From: Mesostigma viride
Lineage: Eukaryota; Streptophyta; Mesostigmatophyceae; Mesostigmatales; Mesostigmataceae
Direction: 5' to 3'
Length of the DNA stretch: 64,000 nucleotides
NCBI GenBank assembly: GCA_009746045.1
Contig: RPFO01000175.1
Location: 310,001 to 374,000, forward strand
Shown here piece after piece: positions 24,101 to 34,500 of this stretch. Made by a program: the position numbers and the translations under genes. Within the stretch, counting starts at the first letter, position 1. Each line of letters begins with the position of its first letter. Under the pieces are notes generated by a model, which searched no databases, was not told the DNA's origin, and was given only the letters and a program-made list of their open reading frames with translations.

Positions 24101-27100
24101 GACAAAACCAGCCAGAGCGGCTTTTAGTCGCAAAACCTCCCTTATCCCTAGCTAACTGACGTCATTAAACCCTTATGTTCAGTGATGCTAGTAAGACGCT
24201 AACCGTACAGACCGGGGGTAGAATATCCCGAATCTGCACGGCTAGTATTAAATAATGCGTAGGTTGTTCTTTTCAGGGGCACTGCACCTCACGCCCCGTT
24301 CCGCCCGGGTATAATCAACCCAAGCGCGGAACGCACATTTTATTTAATTCATTTTTCAACCATGCACTATATTGCATCCACTAATCACAAAAGCTCTAGC
24401 CAAACAGCTACGAGAAAACACTACGACCTATAAGCCGCTCATCCAGCGGCCTCTTGTTCCCGCATTCACGTATAGAAGAAACTCCGTTCAAAGAACCCCG
24501 ATTCATGTCCCACGTAGCTCCCACAAAAACCAGCATCTTCATTAAAACAATAAGTGGAAGCATACATGTGACACTAATTGACATGCCCGGAGGCACGCCG
24601 TCCAAGGCCCTTCATGAAGTACATTGCCCAATCACCCCCGCCCTGGCTTTCCCTTGAAGCCGCACTCCACCTTGCTCGTTGTCACAAGTGACCGCCCTGC
24701 CGCAAAACGGGAGCCCCCCCACATCGGGAGGCGTGTGCCCGGCGGCTGTGGATGCATGGCCAGGCCCAAAAAGGCCCAGCGCATTTGCACTGCGATTGCG
24801 CACGGCCAGCCTATCATGACCCCTCTCGGGGCCCCGAGTCGGTACCGCTATGGCCGTCTCCCCATAGACCCGGGGTGCTTCGAGAAAAAACGTGGACCTA
24901 GCCCAGGCCCCGCCAGCCCGGATGCCCGAGGCCACAGCCCCAGGCACCTGGCTGAACGAGAGTCCGTTCAGCCAAGACCGCATTCCCCCCGAGGTTTCTA
25001 TGCGTGGGGAAAAAATTTCTAGCTTAGGCGCTTTTCCCATCGCCGTCCCCAGCCCCAACCACCCCCCCTCAGCGGAAGGCAATTGCAAAGTTTGCTGGCC
25101 AGCAGCAATTTCCGAAGAAAAAGCCGCAGGCCGCGGACCGAGACACGGGTCGCCAGTGCCAGCCATCCGGCTCCAACCCGGGGTGCAAGCATCCCCAGGT
25201 ACGGAGCACCAGCTCGCGCACTGGGCCGACCAAGCGACAGTTGAGCACCTGTCACAGCATCCGGCCCACCAAAGACCCCAAGCTGGGGAAAAGGTGCGGA
25301 CCGGAGGTAATCATTTTCTTTTCTTTTAGTTAACCGGGCGAGGAACTACGCCTGGCCGGTTAACAACTGGAAGTCTCACCACCGGCCAAGTGGCCGGTGC
25401 AACCAGTGCTTTTGGGATTTTGCTCCGCAGCACCCATAGCTGCGGCTGCCGCCGCAACGACAACGAGCAAAGAAAGAGGCCGACAAAACCAGCCAGAGCG
25501 GCTTTTAGTCGCAAAACCTCCCTTATCCCTAGCTAACTGACGTCATTAAACCCTTATGTTCAGTGATGCTAGTAAGACGCTAACCGTACAGACCGGGGGT
25601 AGAATATCCCGAATCTGCACGGCTAGTATTAAATAATGCGTAGGTTGTTCTTTTCAGGGGCACTGCACCTCACGCCCCGTTCCGCCCGGGTATAATCAAC
25701 CCAAGCGCGGAACGCACATTTTATTTAATTCATTTTTCAACCATGCACTATATTGCATCCACTAATCACAAAAGCTCTAGCCAAACAGCTACGAGAAAAC
25801 ACTACGACCTATAAGCCGCTCATCCAGCGGCCTCTTGTTCCCGCATTCACGTATAGAAGAAACTCCGTTCAAAGAACCCCGATTGGTTCAAGTTCGAGAT
25901 GGTGGAGCAGACTGTGACCCGAGGGGTGAGGGTGAGTAGATTTCGATTTCATTTCTCCGTTAAAATGTTGTTGACTTTTTGTTTTTGTGACCTATAGCTG
26001 CAGCGAGACCCTTTGGGAGTTGCAGTTATCTGATCGAAATGCGATTTTATTGCAAATCGAAACTTTTTGCGGACCTTTGCGAAACAGGGCGAGACCGATG
26101 GCAGGGCGGCGAAGAAGGTGAAGCGGCCCGAGCAAGTCCCAATGAGGTCCACCCCAGCTGAGCTGCGGGACGAGATTCTTAAGAGGTGGGACAAGTTCAC
26201 CGTGCACTGCTTTACGGCCTGGTCGCAGGCGGATACAATCAAGGATCGGGAGAAGAATCTGAGAGAGGGGGACGTGCTCGTGCACGGCGACTGGGCCGAG
26301 AACTACGAGAACAGCAACTACGTCCAACTGCAGTCGCAGTACTTCCACAAGCGCAGCCACATCCTGATGCCCATGATCGTGCGTTATCGGCTCAACGGCG
26401 AGCTGGAAAAGGGCGTCTTCTTTTTCCTGGGGGATTCCAGTATCAAGCGGGGCGAGCGCGCACTCGTATACGCTCTTCGCAAGATTCTGGAAACCCTGCG
26501 GGTACTGTAGAAGTAGGGGTAGAGGTGCGAAACCTGTACATGTGCTCGGACAACTGCGCGGTGCAGTTTAAGTCCAGGTACGTGATTAATAACCAGATTA
26601 ACGGTCTGCTCATGGGGGATCCCGACCTGCAGGCCTTTGAGTTCCACTACATGGGGGAGCAGCATGGGAAGGGGGAGGTGGATGGTCAAGGAGCGAAGTG
26701 CAAGTGCGTCTTGAGGGAAATGCAGAGGATTCCCGAAAACCAGCACATACTTGAGACCCACCAGCTAGTCGCCTACTTGAACCAGAACTGGCAGGGCGGC
26801 AAGACATCGAGCAGGGAGTCGGCCCGCGCGCGGGCCGAGAACGTCACTCGCCACTTCTTCCTTTTACCCCCGGTACGGAATTTTGTGTTATTTCAGGTTT
26901 TAAGACGTCAACTGCCGATGTTCTACAAAAATTCAAACCCAATAAAGGTATCTCTGCAGAGAGACCCTATATACTGTCAATGGGTTGCTTTTCTTTTAGG
27001 TATGAAATTTCTATAGTTCTATCGGTATGAAGGGGTCTCTCTGCAGCTATACCCTGTGTCGATTTTTGATCACTTGATATCTTGTCGTACGTTGTTATTA

Positions 27101-28025
27101 TGATTCGAATGGGGTCTCTCTGCAGCTATACCCTGTGTCGAATTTTGATGACTGTATGTCTTGTCGTTTTTTTTTTTTTTGGTAAGGGGTCTCTCTGCAG
27201 CTATACCCTGTTTTATTGATTTTTGGTCAATTTTGCTAACTTGAACGGTATTCTTTTTGTCCTAACTATTTGATGACAGGACGTCGAGTCCGGCCGACGC
27301 GCGGAGGTGGAGGAGGTGCCTGGCATCAAGCAGGCGCATTGGTGGCGACTGGACAAGTCCGACCCTGGCCTTTTGATGATTAGGCGCTATTCCTGCTACT
27401 GTCCGCCCTGTTTGGCTGGGCGGTTTGAGGGATGTCTAAGCGAGTGGTCGTTTATCATCGAGTTCAATGATGCAGGAAGCTCGATGAAAACTGTCCGTTT
27501 GCTGCCACCGAGCCAGCCCAACCCTCCGGTTCGCATGGTGACGCGGGGGGAGCAGCTGAAGGACAAGCGGGAGGCGATGGGCCGGCAGATGAGACTCCAC
27601 GACTATGTGGCAGTTCCATCGGACAAGGACACGGATCACGATCCCATCCACCCGTTCTGGTTGGCTGAGGTTGTAAGCGAAGCCGGGCCGATCGTGTTAG
27701 ACGAGAACTTCGAGAGGTGGGTCGAGGGCCGGAACGGACGGGAGAAGGAGCTGTTCCTCGCCGGGAATGGCATTCTTCCCGTTCGGATTTGGAAGCGGGA
27801 TAAGCATGACCCCCTGCATTTCACGCTCAACGTTGAGGATTGGCCACCGTCACGCCAGCCCGAGCTTGTGAATTGCTATCTCTGCGTCGCTCCGGCTCTC
27901 CGGCTAGAAGCACGCGTGCGCAGCGACGGAATGTGTGCCGACATCAGGATGAGCAAGGAGCTCGACAAGTGGCTTACTGCGCTGGTGATCAAGGATGAAG
28001 CCCCGGAGGGGCCGGCACCGACTTA
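12160..28025 (+). CDS. DDE-transposase-like protein gene, split by two mobile elements
   Basis: The exon parts are about 12160-13010, 23248-23924, 25885-25925 (or 25931), 26088-26501, 26525-26872 and 27280-28025 (TAA). The N-terminal half is charged, followed by a Cys-rich region (NLCACEKHV ... CKCGAECAGC). Next comes a nuclease-like core with HGDWAENY (Asp at 26289), MCSDNCAVQFK (Asp at 26549) and HGKGEVDG (about 26665-26685), then a late cysteine cluster (YSCYCPPCLAGRFEGC). This set matches a widespread uncharacterised animal/algal protein family with a DDE transposase-like core; I recognise it from the motifs, not from a search. Introns lie at 25926-26087 and 26873-27279. An LTR element (13011-23242) and a split-direct-repeat element (23925-25884) interrupt coding sequence, and the reading frame agrees across both insertion points. 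The start codon is uncertain. It may be a DNA-transposon transposase or a derived host gene, now disrupted. Confidence 0.65.
13011..13658 (+). repeat. 5' LTR
   Basis: 648 bp, matching 22595-23242 in every frame compared. It begins AGTTAGC and ends GCTAACT (7-bp inverted ends rather than TG...CA). Confidence 0.9.
19246..20983. mobile_element. 1.74-kb insert with palindromic ends inside the LTR element
   Basis: Both ends carry the 17-bp palindrome GGTCCTAAATTTAGGAC (19246-19262 and 20967-20983). Further GTCCTAAAT-like words lie just inside each end (19268, 20767). It separates the RT part from the RNase H part of the host element. No transposase is seen; 19290-19440 is rich in ggtacc words. 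No clear target duplication is visible. It is probably a non-autonomous DNA transposon. Confidence 0.65.
22595..23242 (+). repeat. 3' LTR
   Basis: The same 648-bp length and sequence as the 5' LTR. It is preceded by a polypurine tract at 22577-22590 and followed by the target duplication GTGCT (23243-23247). Confidence 0.9.
23925..25884 (-). mobile_element. Non-autonomous split-direct-repeat (PAT/DIRS-like) element, family beta, copy 1
   Basis: A1 (23925-24050, 126 bp), B1 (24084-24503, 420 bp), A2 (24504-24629), a non-coding internal part (24630-25464) and B2 (25465-25884). The layout is the same as in families alpha and gamma. A carries ttaaaacaataagtgg and B ends caaagaaccccgatt. It lies in an exon of the DDE gene: left flank ...ctgaatt, right flank ggttc..., with the element beginning at C and ending in ATT. 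A short shared TT/ATT at the junction fits tyrosine-recombinase integration. It looks whole as a non-autonomous copy. Confidence 0.9.
25926..26087 (+). other. Intron of the DDE gene, with one palindrome copy
   Basis: Two GT donors six bases apart (25926 and 25932, the latter gtgagt) both keep the frame. The acceptor is gaaacag at 26087. Inside, at 25990-26011, is a palindrome copy whose right arm CAGCGAGACCC is intact. Confidence 0.75.
26502..26524 (+). other. Candidate 23-nt intron (or frameshift)
   Basis: GTACTG...GTAGAG lies on a codon boundary (ACC CTG CGG | GTG CGA AAC). Unspliced, the frame stops at once. Removing 23 nt brings the first Asp motif into frame with the CSDNC motif. A one-base indel is the simpler alternative. 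Confidence 0.4.
26873..27279 (+). other. Intron of the DDE gene, with four palindrome copies
   Basis: Donor cccccg|gtacgg, acceptor gatgacag. Palindrome copies lie at 26948-26967, 27032-27055, 27111-27133 and 27186-27209. The last three share the right arm CAGCTATACCC and so look like local duplicates. Confidence 0.8.
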
Positions 28026-28036
28026 AACAAGAAATT

Positions 28037-28058
28037 GGGGTCTCGCTGCGGGTAGACG
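28037..28058. repeat. Palindrome copy 12 bp after the DDE gene stop codon
   Basis: GGGGTCTCGCTG followed by a degraded right arm (CGGGTAGACG), just past the TAA at 28023-28025. Confidence 0.6.
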
Positions 28059-28320
28059 ACGCCCTAGTTTCGGCTCGTATTATATCTTTAGAGTGGGGCT
28101 TCAGTAGGGTGTAAAAAGGTGCCCGCATATATTGTATATATTTTTCGAGATCTTTCTGTGGTCAAGTTTAAGGGTAGTTGATAATTTTTTGCGGCCTTCA
28201 ATTAACAGTTATTTTTTACTGCATTATAATTTTATGCTGTATATTTAAATAATGATAAGGATTTCGATATTTTTTTGCACAATCTATTCGACATTTGTTT
28301 CTGCAAATGTCGAGAATTTA

Positions 28321-28525
28321 TTGCTCCACCCCCACAAAAAAAATCGTTCCGGAACTGTTCGAAGAGAATAGCAATGACAGGATTCGAACCCGGGTCCACA
28401 TTGATGTTCGGAGTGAGGTAGGCCAGCCACCATGTTCCGAACTCAAATCTGGCTCGGGTCCGATCCCTTGCAGTGCTCTTCGCTTCGAACAGCTCCGGAA
28501 CAAGTTTTTTGTGGGGTTGGAGCAA
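28321..28525. mobile_element. 205-bp MITE-like inverted-repeat element with an internal pol III B-box
   Basis: Inverted ends of about 45-50 bp. The left end is ttgctccacccccacaaaa, then cgttccggaactgttcgaag. The right end, read in reverse complement, is ttgctccaaccccacaaaa, then tgttccggagctgttcgaag. TA flanks both sides (28319-28320, 28526-28527). On the minus strand the middle carries gggttcgaatcc, a canonical B-box and T-loop-like word. No complete tRNA fold is evident. Confidence 0.75.
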
Positions 28526-28746
28526 TAAATACTTATTTGCCGGGCGCAGTTGTCATTCCGCCTAGTACAATTGCGTCACTAGTACAATTTTTGTCTGGGT
28601 ACGGTACGAACCAATAACGCAATATTTAGTATCTAATCGCCGCTGCTCTTGCTGAATTTTAACCGGAAGCTGAAAAAGGTGTCCGGTGAAGCGAATAGTA
28701 GTGACTGGTGGTCGTGCCCTTCCATTACTCCTTATCGACAAATTTT

Positions 28747-28770
28747 GGGTTCTACCTGCAGTGATAACCC
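28747..28770. repeat. Palindrome copy, rightmost in the window
   Basis: GGGTTCTACCTG followed by CAGTGATAACCC. It lies about 80 bp before the preferred start of the next ORF. Confidence 0.55.
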
Positions 28771-28850
28771 TTGCGCGTCTGGCTGTCGGGGTCACCAATT
28801 TCCTGTCGATTGCAAGCAGCCAAGCTTGCCGAAATTTAACACTGTCACAA

Positions 28851-29288
28851 ATGGAGCAGAGCGATATTTTCGGTTCTCAGCATACCTATGTGATGGTCGA
28901 CAAAAATGAGCACGCTGCAAACATCAGAATTGATGTAGAGTTGCTCGGACCTTCTGCACAGTGGGGTGCAGGTGTCATTGCGTTCGGCAATGGCATGATC
29001 GATCTGGTGCCACCCGATTCAGATTTGAACCCTGCTTACCAATGCGTGCCTGACAATCAGGCGAGAGTGGTGGTGGAGAGCACGGAAATTCCGGGCTCTC
29101 CCAATGTATCAATGATGCGCCTGAGGGCTGAGGCCCAGCAGGAGTTCCTGGCTGCTGCGGAGAACGGCGGGGCCAAGTGGAACACCAAAATGTATACAGG
29201 CGAGCCTCCCAACTACAGGGGAGACCTGTACCAGGGAGTGTACTCCTTCGGCGATTTTGACATCGACGGATGGGGCACCTTTTTCTAG
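28851..29288 (+). CDS. Unidentified small protein, about 145 residues
   Basis: The start is taken at ATG 28851 (MEQSDIFG) because the in-frame sequence upstream contains a palindrome copy and resembles intron or leader. The protein is acidic, without an obvious signal peptide or membrane segment, and ends DIDGWGTFF with TAG. It has runs suggesting beta structure (IRIDVELLGPSAQWGAGVI) and many Asn/Gly/Pro. I recognise no family. An A+T-rich tail follows (29300-29420), which would suit a 3' UTR. It may be the last exon of a longer gene that begins further left. Confidence 0.45.
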   Translation: MEQSDIFGSQHTYVMVDKNEHAANIRIDVELLGPSAQWGAGVIAFGNGMIDLVPPDSDLNPAYQCVPDNQARVVVESTEIPGSPNVSMMRLRAEAQQEFLAAAENGGAKWNTKMYTGEPPNYRGDLYQGVYSFGDFDIDGWGTFF

Positions 29289-29739
29289 GCGCAATGCCTA
29301 AGTTGTCAAATACTCGACAATGTCGACTTTATGTGCACATATTTATATTCATTGAGAATGATAAAATTACGGACATGTGCACATTTATATACTGATTCAA
29401 TAAAAAATTTCGGCAATTTTGTTCCCGGCATTGATAATCAAAAGCTGCTAGCAGGCCAAGGACTTCAAAAGTGGCAATAGATCGATGTAGGTCGTCGCTA
29501 AACTTGTCTAGTCGTCATATTTCGGTCGCAAAATTCGTGCGTGGCCTGCAGGCATCGGACAAAGTGCACGCAAAAGCAGGAGTCGGTTGAGTTCGAAGCA
29601 CGGCAGACAAAAAATTTCGGCGCAAAGTCCGTCCGGCGAAAAATTCGCTCGGCTGCCAAATTTTCGGCAAGAATTTCGGCGCAATGTCCGGTTTTCGGAC
29701 GATTGAAATTAGCGTTTTTTTCTTGCAAAAATCTACCCC

Positions 29740-29835
29740 ATTCCGCGTGGGACCACCCCGGGGACCCCCCTCGCTGCAGATGTGGTAGCCGTGGGCCGCA
29801 CGTTGGCTGCCGAGCTCCCCACCATCTCCACCGCC
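29740..29835 (+). pseudogene. N-side piece of an RTE ORF1 remnant (continues at 37529)
   Basis: gctgcagatgtggtagcc ... ccaccatctccaccgcc aligns by eye with the ORF1 segment at about 41400-41470 (LAADIAAIGGTLTAEL; here LAADVVAVGRTLAAEL). A SINE with an 11-bp target duplication starts directly after it, and the ORF1 sequence resumes on the far side at 37529. Confidence 0.65.
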
Positions 29836-31557
29836 CGGGCTCACACCCGACAATGCATTAGCTTCAAGAGTATTTATAGTTATGCTTTGGCCATGCATGC
29901 AGAGAGTTACTCTCTGCTGAGATGCCATGCCCCAGCAACAGCCTAGCCATAATGATCAGATGGAAGGGCTTCTGCACCCCATGCATGTCATGCAGGCCTT
30001 CTTTTAGGTATGATCCATCATGGTGGTGCAGGTGCACATTGCCGGTGCACCCAGAGTATGTAGGTGGCAGTATAAATCCTCCACCTGCAGGTTGTAGCCG
30101 ATACTTTATTAAAAACCCATATAGGCCCCTTCTCAGGGATATCAGTGTTACATATGGTCCCCACGGAGCTATCAAGGAGACAAGCAGCGCAGGCCGGAAA
30201 TCGGGAGAATCCGGACCATGGTATCCCCCCCCGTGGTCCCCACGGAGCTATGTTCTTTAAACCCGTGTTTTTTTAATTAGAACGCGATATATCACGTTGT
30301 AAGCTTTTTTTAGAACGCGTATAGCACCTAAGGAAAATTTTTTTTCATGGTTATGTATATACTTTCCTGAAAGCCCATAAATCAAAGGATTTTTTGAGCT
30401 ACTCAGACCTACAAAATGCTTATTCATTAGAGAGATACACTGGTTTGAATACAGGGGGGTCTGACCATGACCGCGATTTCTTGACCCTAGGTCACAAGTT
30501 ATGTGCTTATTCACAAATGGTTCATGAAAATTAAAAATCTGGCTTCTTGCACGAGCTATGGGCAACATATGCAGGCTCTGTGAAACAAAACTCAGGCCCA
30601 TTGGGCCACTGGAGCTATTTTTCATTAGCATCACAATTACAACGAAGTACAACGCAGTGGGAAACATGAGAGCCCTTGACAACATTACGCAACGACCCGA
30701 GCCCCATAAACGGGGCCATAGTGAGCTTGGAGGGTCAAAACGTTGAAAATAGGTGTTCTATTAACCGTGGAACTCCAGGGTAACCAGACTCTTTATTAAA
30801 ACAATGAGTGGAGCACATACAAAAGGCAGGCCACATCCCGGCCGCCGATGCTCATGGGAACACTTATTGCTTGGCAAAGGCTAGCCTTACCCCCAAACAC
30901 GCAGGGAGGGTGGGCGGGAAAAGAAAAGAGGCCGACCTTAGCTAGGTGGGTTTGTTTTTGTCCTTTTTTGCGTGTCATGCGGCCTTGGCCCGGACGGCAT
31001 TTTTTCGCCACGCAAATGTTGCGTCTGAACAAATGACGCAATGTGGCGTTCTAATTGCCGGCAGCTTACGTAAGGCTGCCGGGCTATTAGGTCACATATT
31101 GCGTGAGAGAAAGAATCTAGATCTAGTTAATCACTACGCCATGAGCCAAGAAACCTAGACAGTGGCAGGTTTATATCTCAACGTAGCTCCTGCCACCTGG
31201 CCAAGAAAAACTGGCCAAAGCTTTGGCCACGACTGATCCGGATCAGGCCGCACCGGCCTCAAAAGGTATGTCACGTGAACCCAATAACCTAGCTATAGCG
31301 GCTACCCTTCCATCTCACTATAAAGAAACTATGTTCAGAGAACCACGATTCTATTAACCGTGGAACTCCAGGGTAACCAGACTCTTTATTAAAACAATGA
31401 GTGGAGCACATACAAAAGGCAGGCCACATCCCGGCCGCCGATGCTCATGGGAACACTTATTGCTTGGCAAAGGCTAGCCTTACCCTTATATCCCTCCCTG
31501 GCGATCCATGCCAGGGGCAAAGAACCTAGCATAATGACAGAGAAATGAACAACCAAA

Positions 31558-34500
31558 TTAGGTGGAGGGCAATTTCAAAATAGCCCGCCAGGCCCGAGGG
31601 GGGCAGGCGGCCATGGCCCGAAGAATAACCTCAGGCAGCTGCACCTCCAAACTGCGGTGCAAGCCCACATAATGGGCAACCGTGGAGCTGCTAAGCCAGC
31701 GCCCCCGGCCCTGGATGTCCCCCATGCTGCGACCCGCGAGGAAATCGTGAGTGGCACCTCCATGCCGCAGCCCGTGAATGGTGAAAATCTGGGCGACCCC
31801 CAAGGCCTGACTCGCAGCCTGCCAAATGCGCCGGAATTGCGGGTAGGTGAAAGGGAACACGGCCTCCCAAGCGTGCTTACCCGCGATGCAGTGACGGAGG
31901 ATGGTTTCAGACATCACATCTTCTACCACCACTGACTGAGTCTTGCCCTTAGAGGTCTTGGTAGACCTCAGCAGTAGGGCGCCCCGTTGAGCCGGCCCAA
32001 GCCGAACGTCAGGCTGGAGGCGCACATGGCCAACACGGAGGTTCAGCGCCTCCGAGATTCGCAGGTAATGGCGGAACACGATGACAACCAGCAGGCCCGC
32101 AAGGCGCTGACCTTGCATGACCATCGTGCTGGCAAGTGCAAACGCCGCCTCCCATGGAATGGGAGGAGGGGCACGGGGGGGCACAAGTGTTTTCCACCCA
32201 GCGAGGACGCCACGGGCCAAGTCCCACCGCTTCACCATACCGGGATAATAAAGTTGCAACCCCATCAAGGCATTGACACACACTTGGCGGCTGTACCCCC
32301 GAAAATGAGCCCAGGCGACATACGCACAAAATGTCTCCTCAAGGGTGTCAGCTCGTGACGATGACCCGTCCGCCCGCCCACCAGCCTCCCACCAAGTCAA
32401 GAGGGAATCAAGACCACGACGGTAGGCCAGCAAAGTAGCCGGCTTTACTTTCCCCTCTAGCAATGGAAGGTAGCTAACAGGTGCAGGGGGCCCCGGGTTA
32501 GGATGGATGCCTTCCGCGGTCAGGTCGCGCACCCAGCCTGCCAAGAAAGTCGCCATGGATTGGCCGCGAGAAACGCCATCGGCTGGTTGAAGTGCACTCG
32601 GCGTCCACACCCACTGGGAACGACTCCCCGTGGCGAGGGTCAGCGCGCACAAGCGGCGGCACTGCTTGTTGAGCTTGTGGGATGAGGACCGCCCCTTAGC
32701 CAAGCAGCCCAACGCCGCGGTGGAGTCCACCAACCTCACCACCCGCTTGCCTCGGTTTGCCAAGCTGCGCGCACTCCTCTCCACGCCCTTCACTGCAGCC
32801 CGCACCTCCTTCTCGTTGATGTGCATCCCCGGATCCCGCCAACGACTCCGGACCCCAACCCGCCATTGCTGGCTAGTGATTGCTTGTTGCGCCCGCGCGC
32901 TCAGTGGCCTAGGGCCAGCGTAGGCCACCTCACTTGGTATGAGCAAAGTCGGGTACCCCCGCACCTCTCGTGCCCTCGCCAGCTCCGTCACATCGCCCGG
33001 CTCCATGGTTGCGTACACGACACCTTGCCCGTAGGTGGACGCGTCAGATGCAACCACCTCACGGGCCAAAGGTGCGCTTCGGTCAACCCTTAGCATGGGA
33101 GCCAAGGCCAGGGCACACTCTAACTCCTCCCGCACCCCGGCCCACAGCACCCAGGATCGCTGCCCCCACCCTTGCAGGCTGATGAATTTGAAACATTGCT
33201 GCCAAATGGACAAGCAGCTGCGGCTTAACATCTGCAGCCACAACCACCGCCCCAAGACGGCAGCCAGCCCCTCGGCCGTAGCTCGGCCTCGAGTGAGTAT
33301 AGCCTGCGTGTGGGCGATCACAAGGTTGAGCTGCTTGACCGTTGGTTCCAGCACGCCGTTCCGTCGGTGCACCACCCCTAGGGCTTCTAGCTCGTCCCCT
33401 TCCAGGCTCGCCATCTTAGTCTTCTCCTTAGACGGCACAAGGTTGTTAGGGAGGTAGCCTTCCTCAATAGCGCGCGTGATGAGCTGGTTCACCGCCTCGC
33501 AGGTCCGCCCGTTGCTGGCCACCAAGTCATCAATAGTGATGGACAGCATGGGGGCAGGGGGGTTTTCCAGGTCAATCTGAAGCTCCCCGGCGCGCTCCTC
33601 CTTGTACTCGATGGCCAAGCGCAGTGGCTGGCCACACTCGTCGCGCACCAAGGTGAGCTCACCTGCGCTTGAGAGGTAGTTGACCTGGCGCCTCGGATCC
33701 AGGGCACCGGTCATGTAGAGCACCATCTCATGGATGGCCTCCCCCAGCGCCACCGCATGGGAATGTCCCATGGCCAGCACCTTGAGCACGGGCCACACCT
33801 TCCGCCTGGGCCCTGCCAGACCTACGCTAGTCGACCACACACTAGGAAGCCCTTGGTAGTCCCACCACCACTCGGGCACCTCGATGGAATAGTAGTATGA
33901 CACGAGGTCGCTCTTGGCGCAGTAGCACCAGCCTTTGATGTAGACCTCCACGAGGATGCCCAGGTGGGGTAGCAGGATCTTGGGGGGGTCCACCCACAGC
34001 AGGTTGCCCAGCTTCCTGTTGACGATGAACCGAAGCTCACCCACCCCCTTGGCCACTCCAAAGCAGCCATCCACCCACTTGGGCCGCCTCTCCCGGAACG
34101 CCACCATGCCCACGCCCGCTGCCCGGCTCATGAGCTTGCCCCATTCAGCCATGGAGCATCCCCGGCTGGGCTTGGGCACATTCCAATACTTTGCGCTCGC
34201 CACGACCGCTGGCTTGATGCAGTTCTCTTCGCTGGCATATATCTCCCGCCAGCTCGGCCGCATAGCCAACAGGTCGAGCAGCCGTGCCTTCCCCGCCACC
34301 TCCGCCTTTGGTAGACTCACCGCGTCCGCGCGCAGTTGTTCATACTTATTCTGCTTCCCATATATTGCATCAGCACCTTCTTGCTCCTGGCCTGTCGCAA
34401 CGCCCCCTACGCGGCGACTGTGCCAGGTGCAGTGCCTCTTGACCCTCGCAAGGGCCTCCTCCCTCCCCTTAGAGCACGCCCCTCTAGGGTTAGGAGGAGG

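Noticed and set aside
24612-25166. 184-codon minus-strand ORF, also seen at 48360-49004
   Set aside because: It lies in the non-coding interior of both copies of the beta split-direct-repeat element and matches no known domain. It is more likely a chance open frame conserved because the copies are young.
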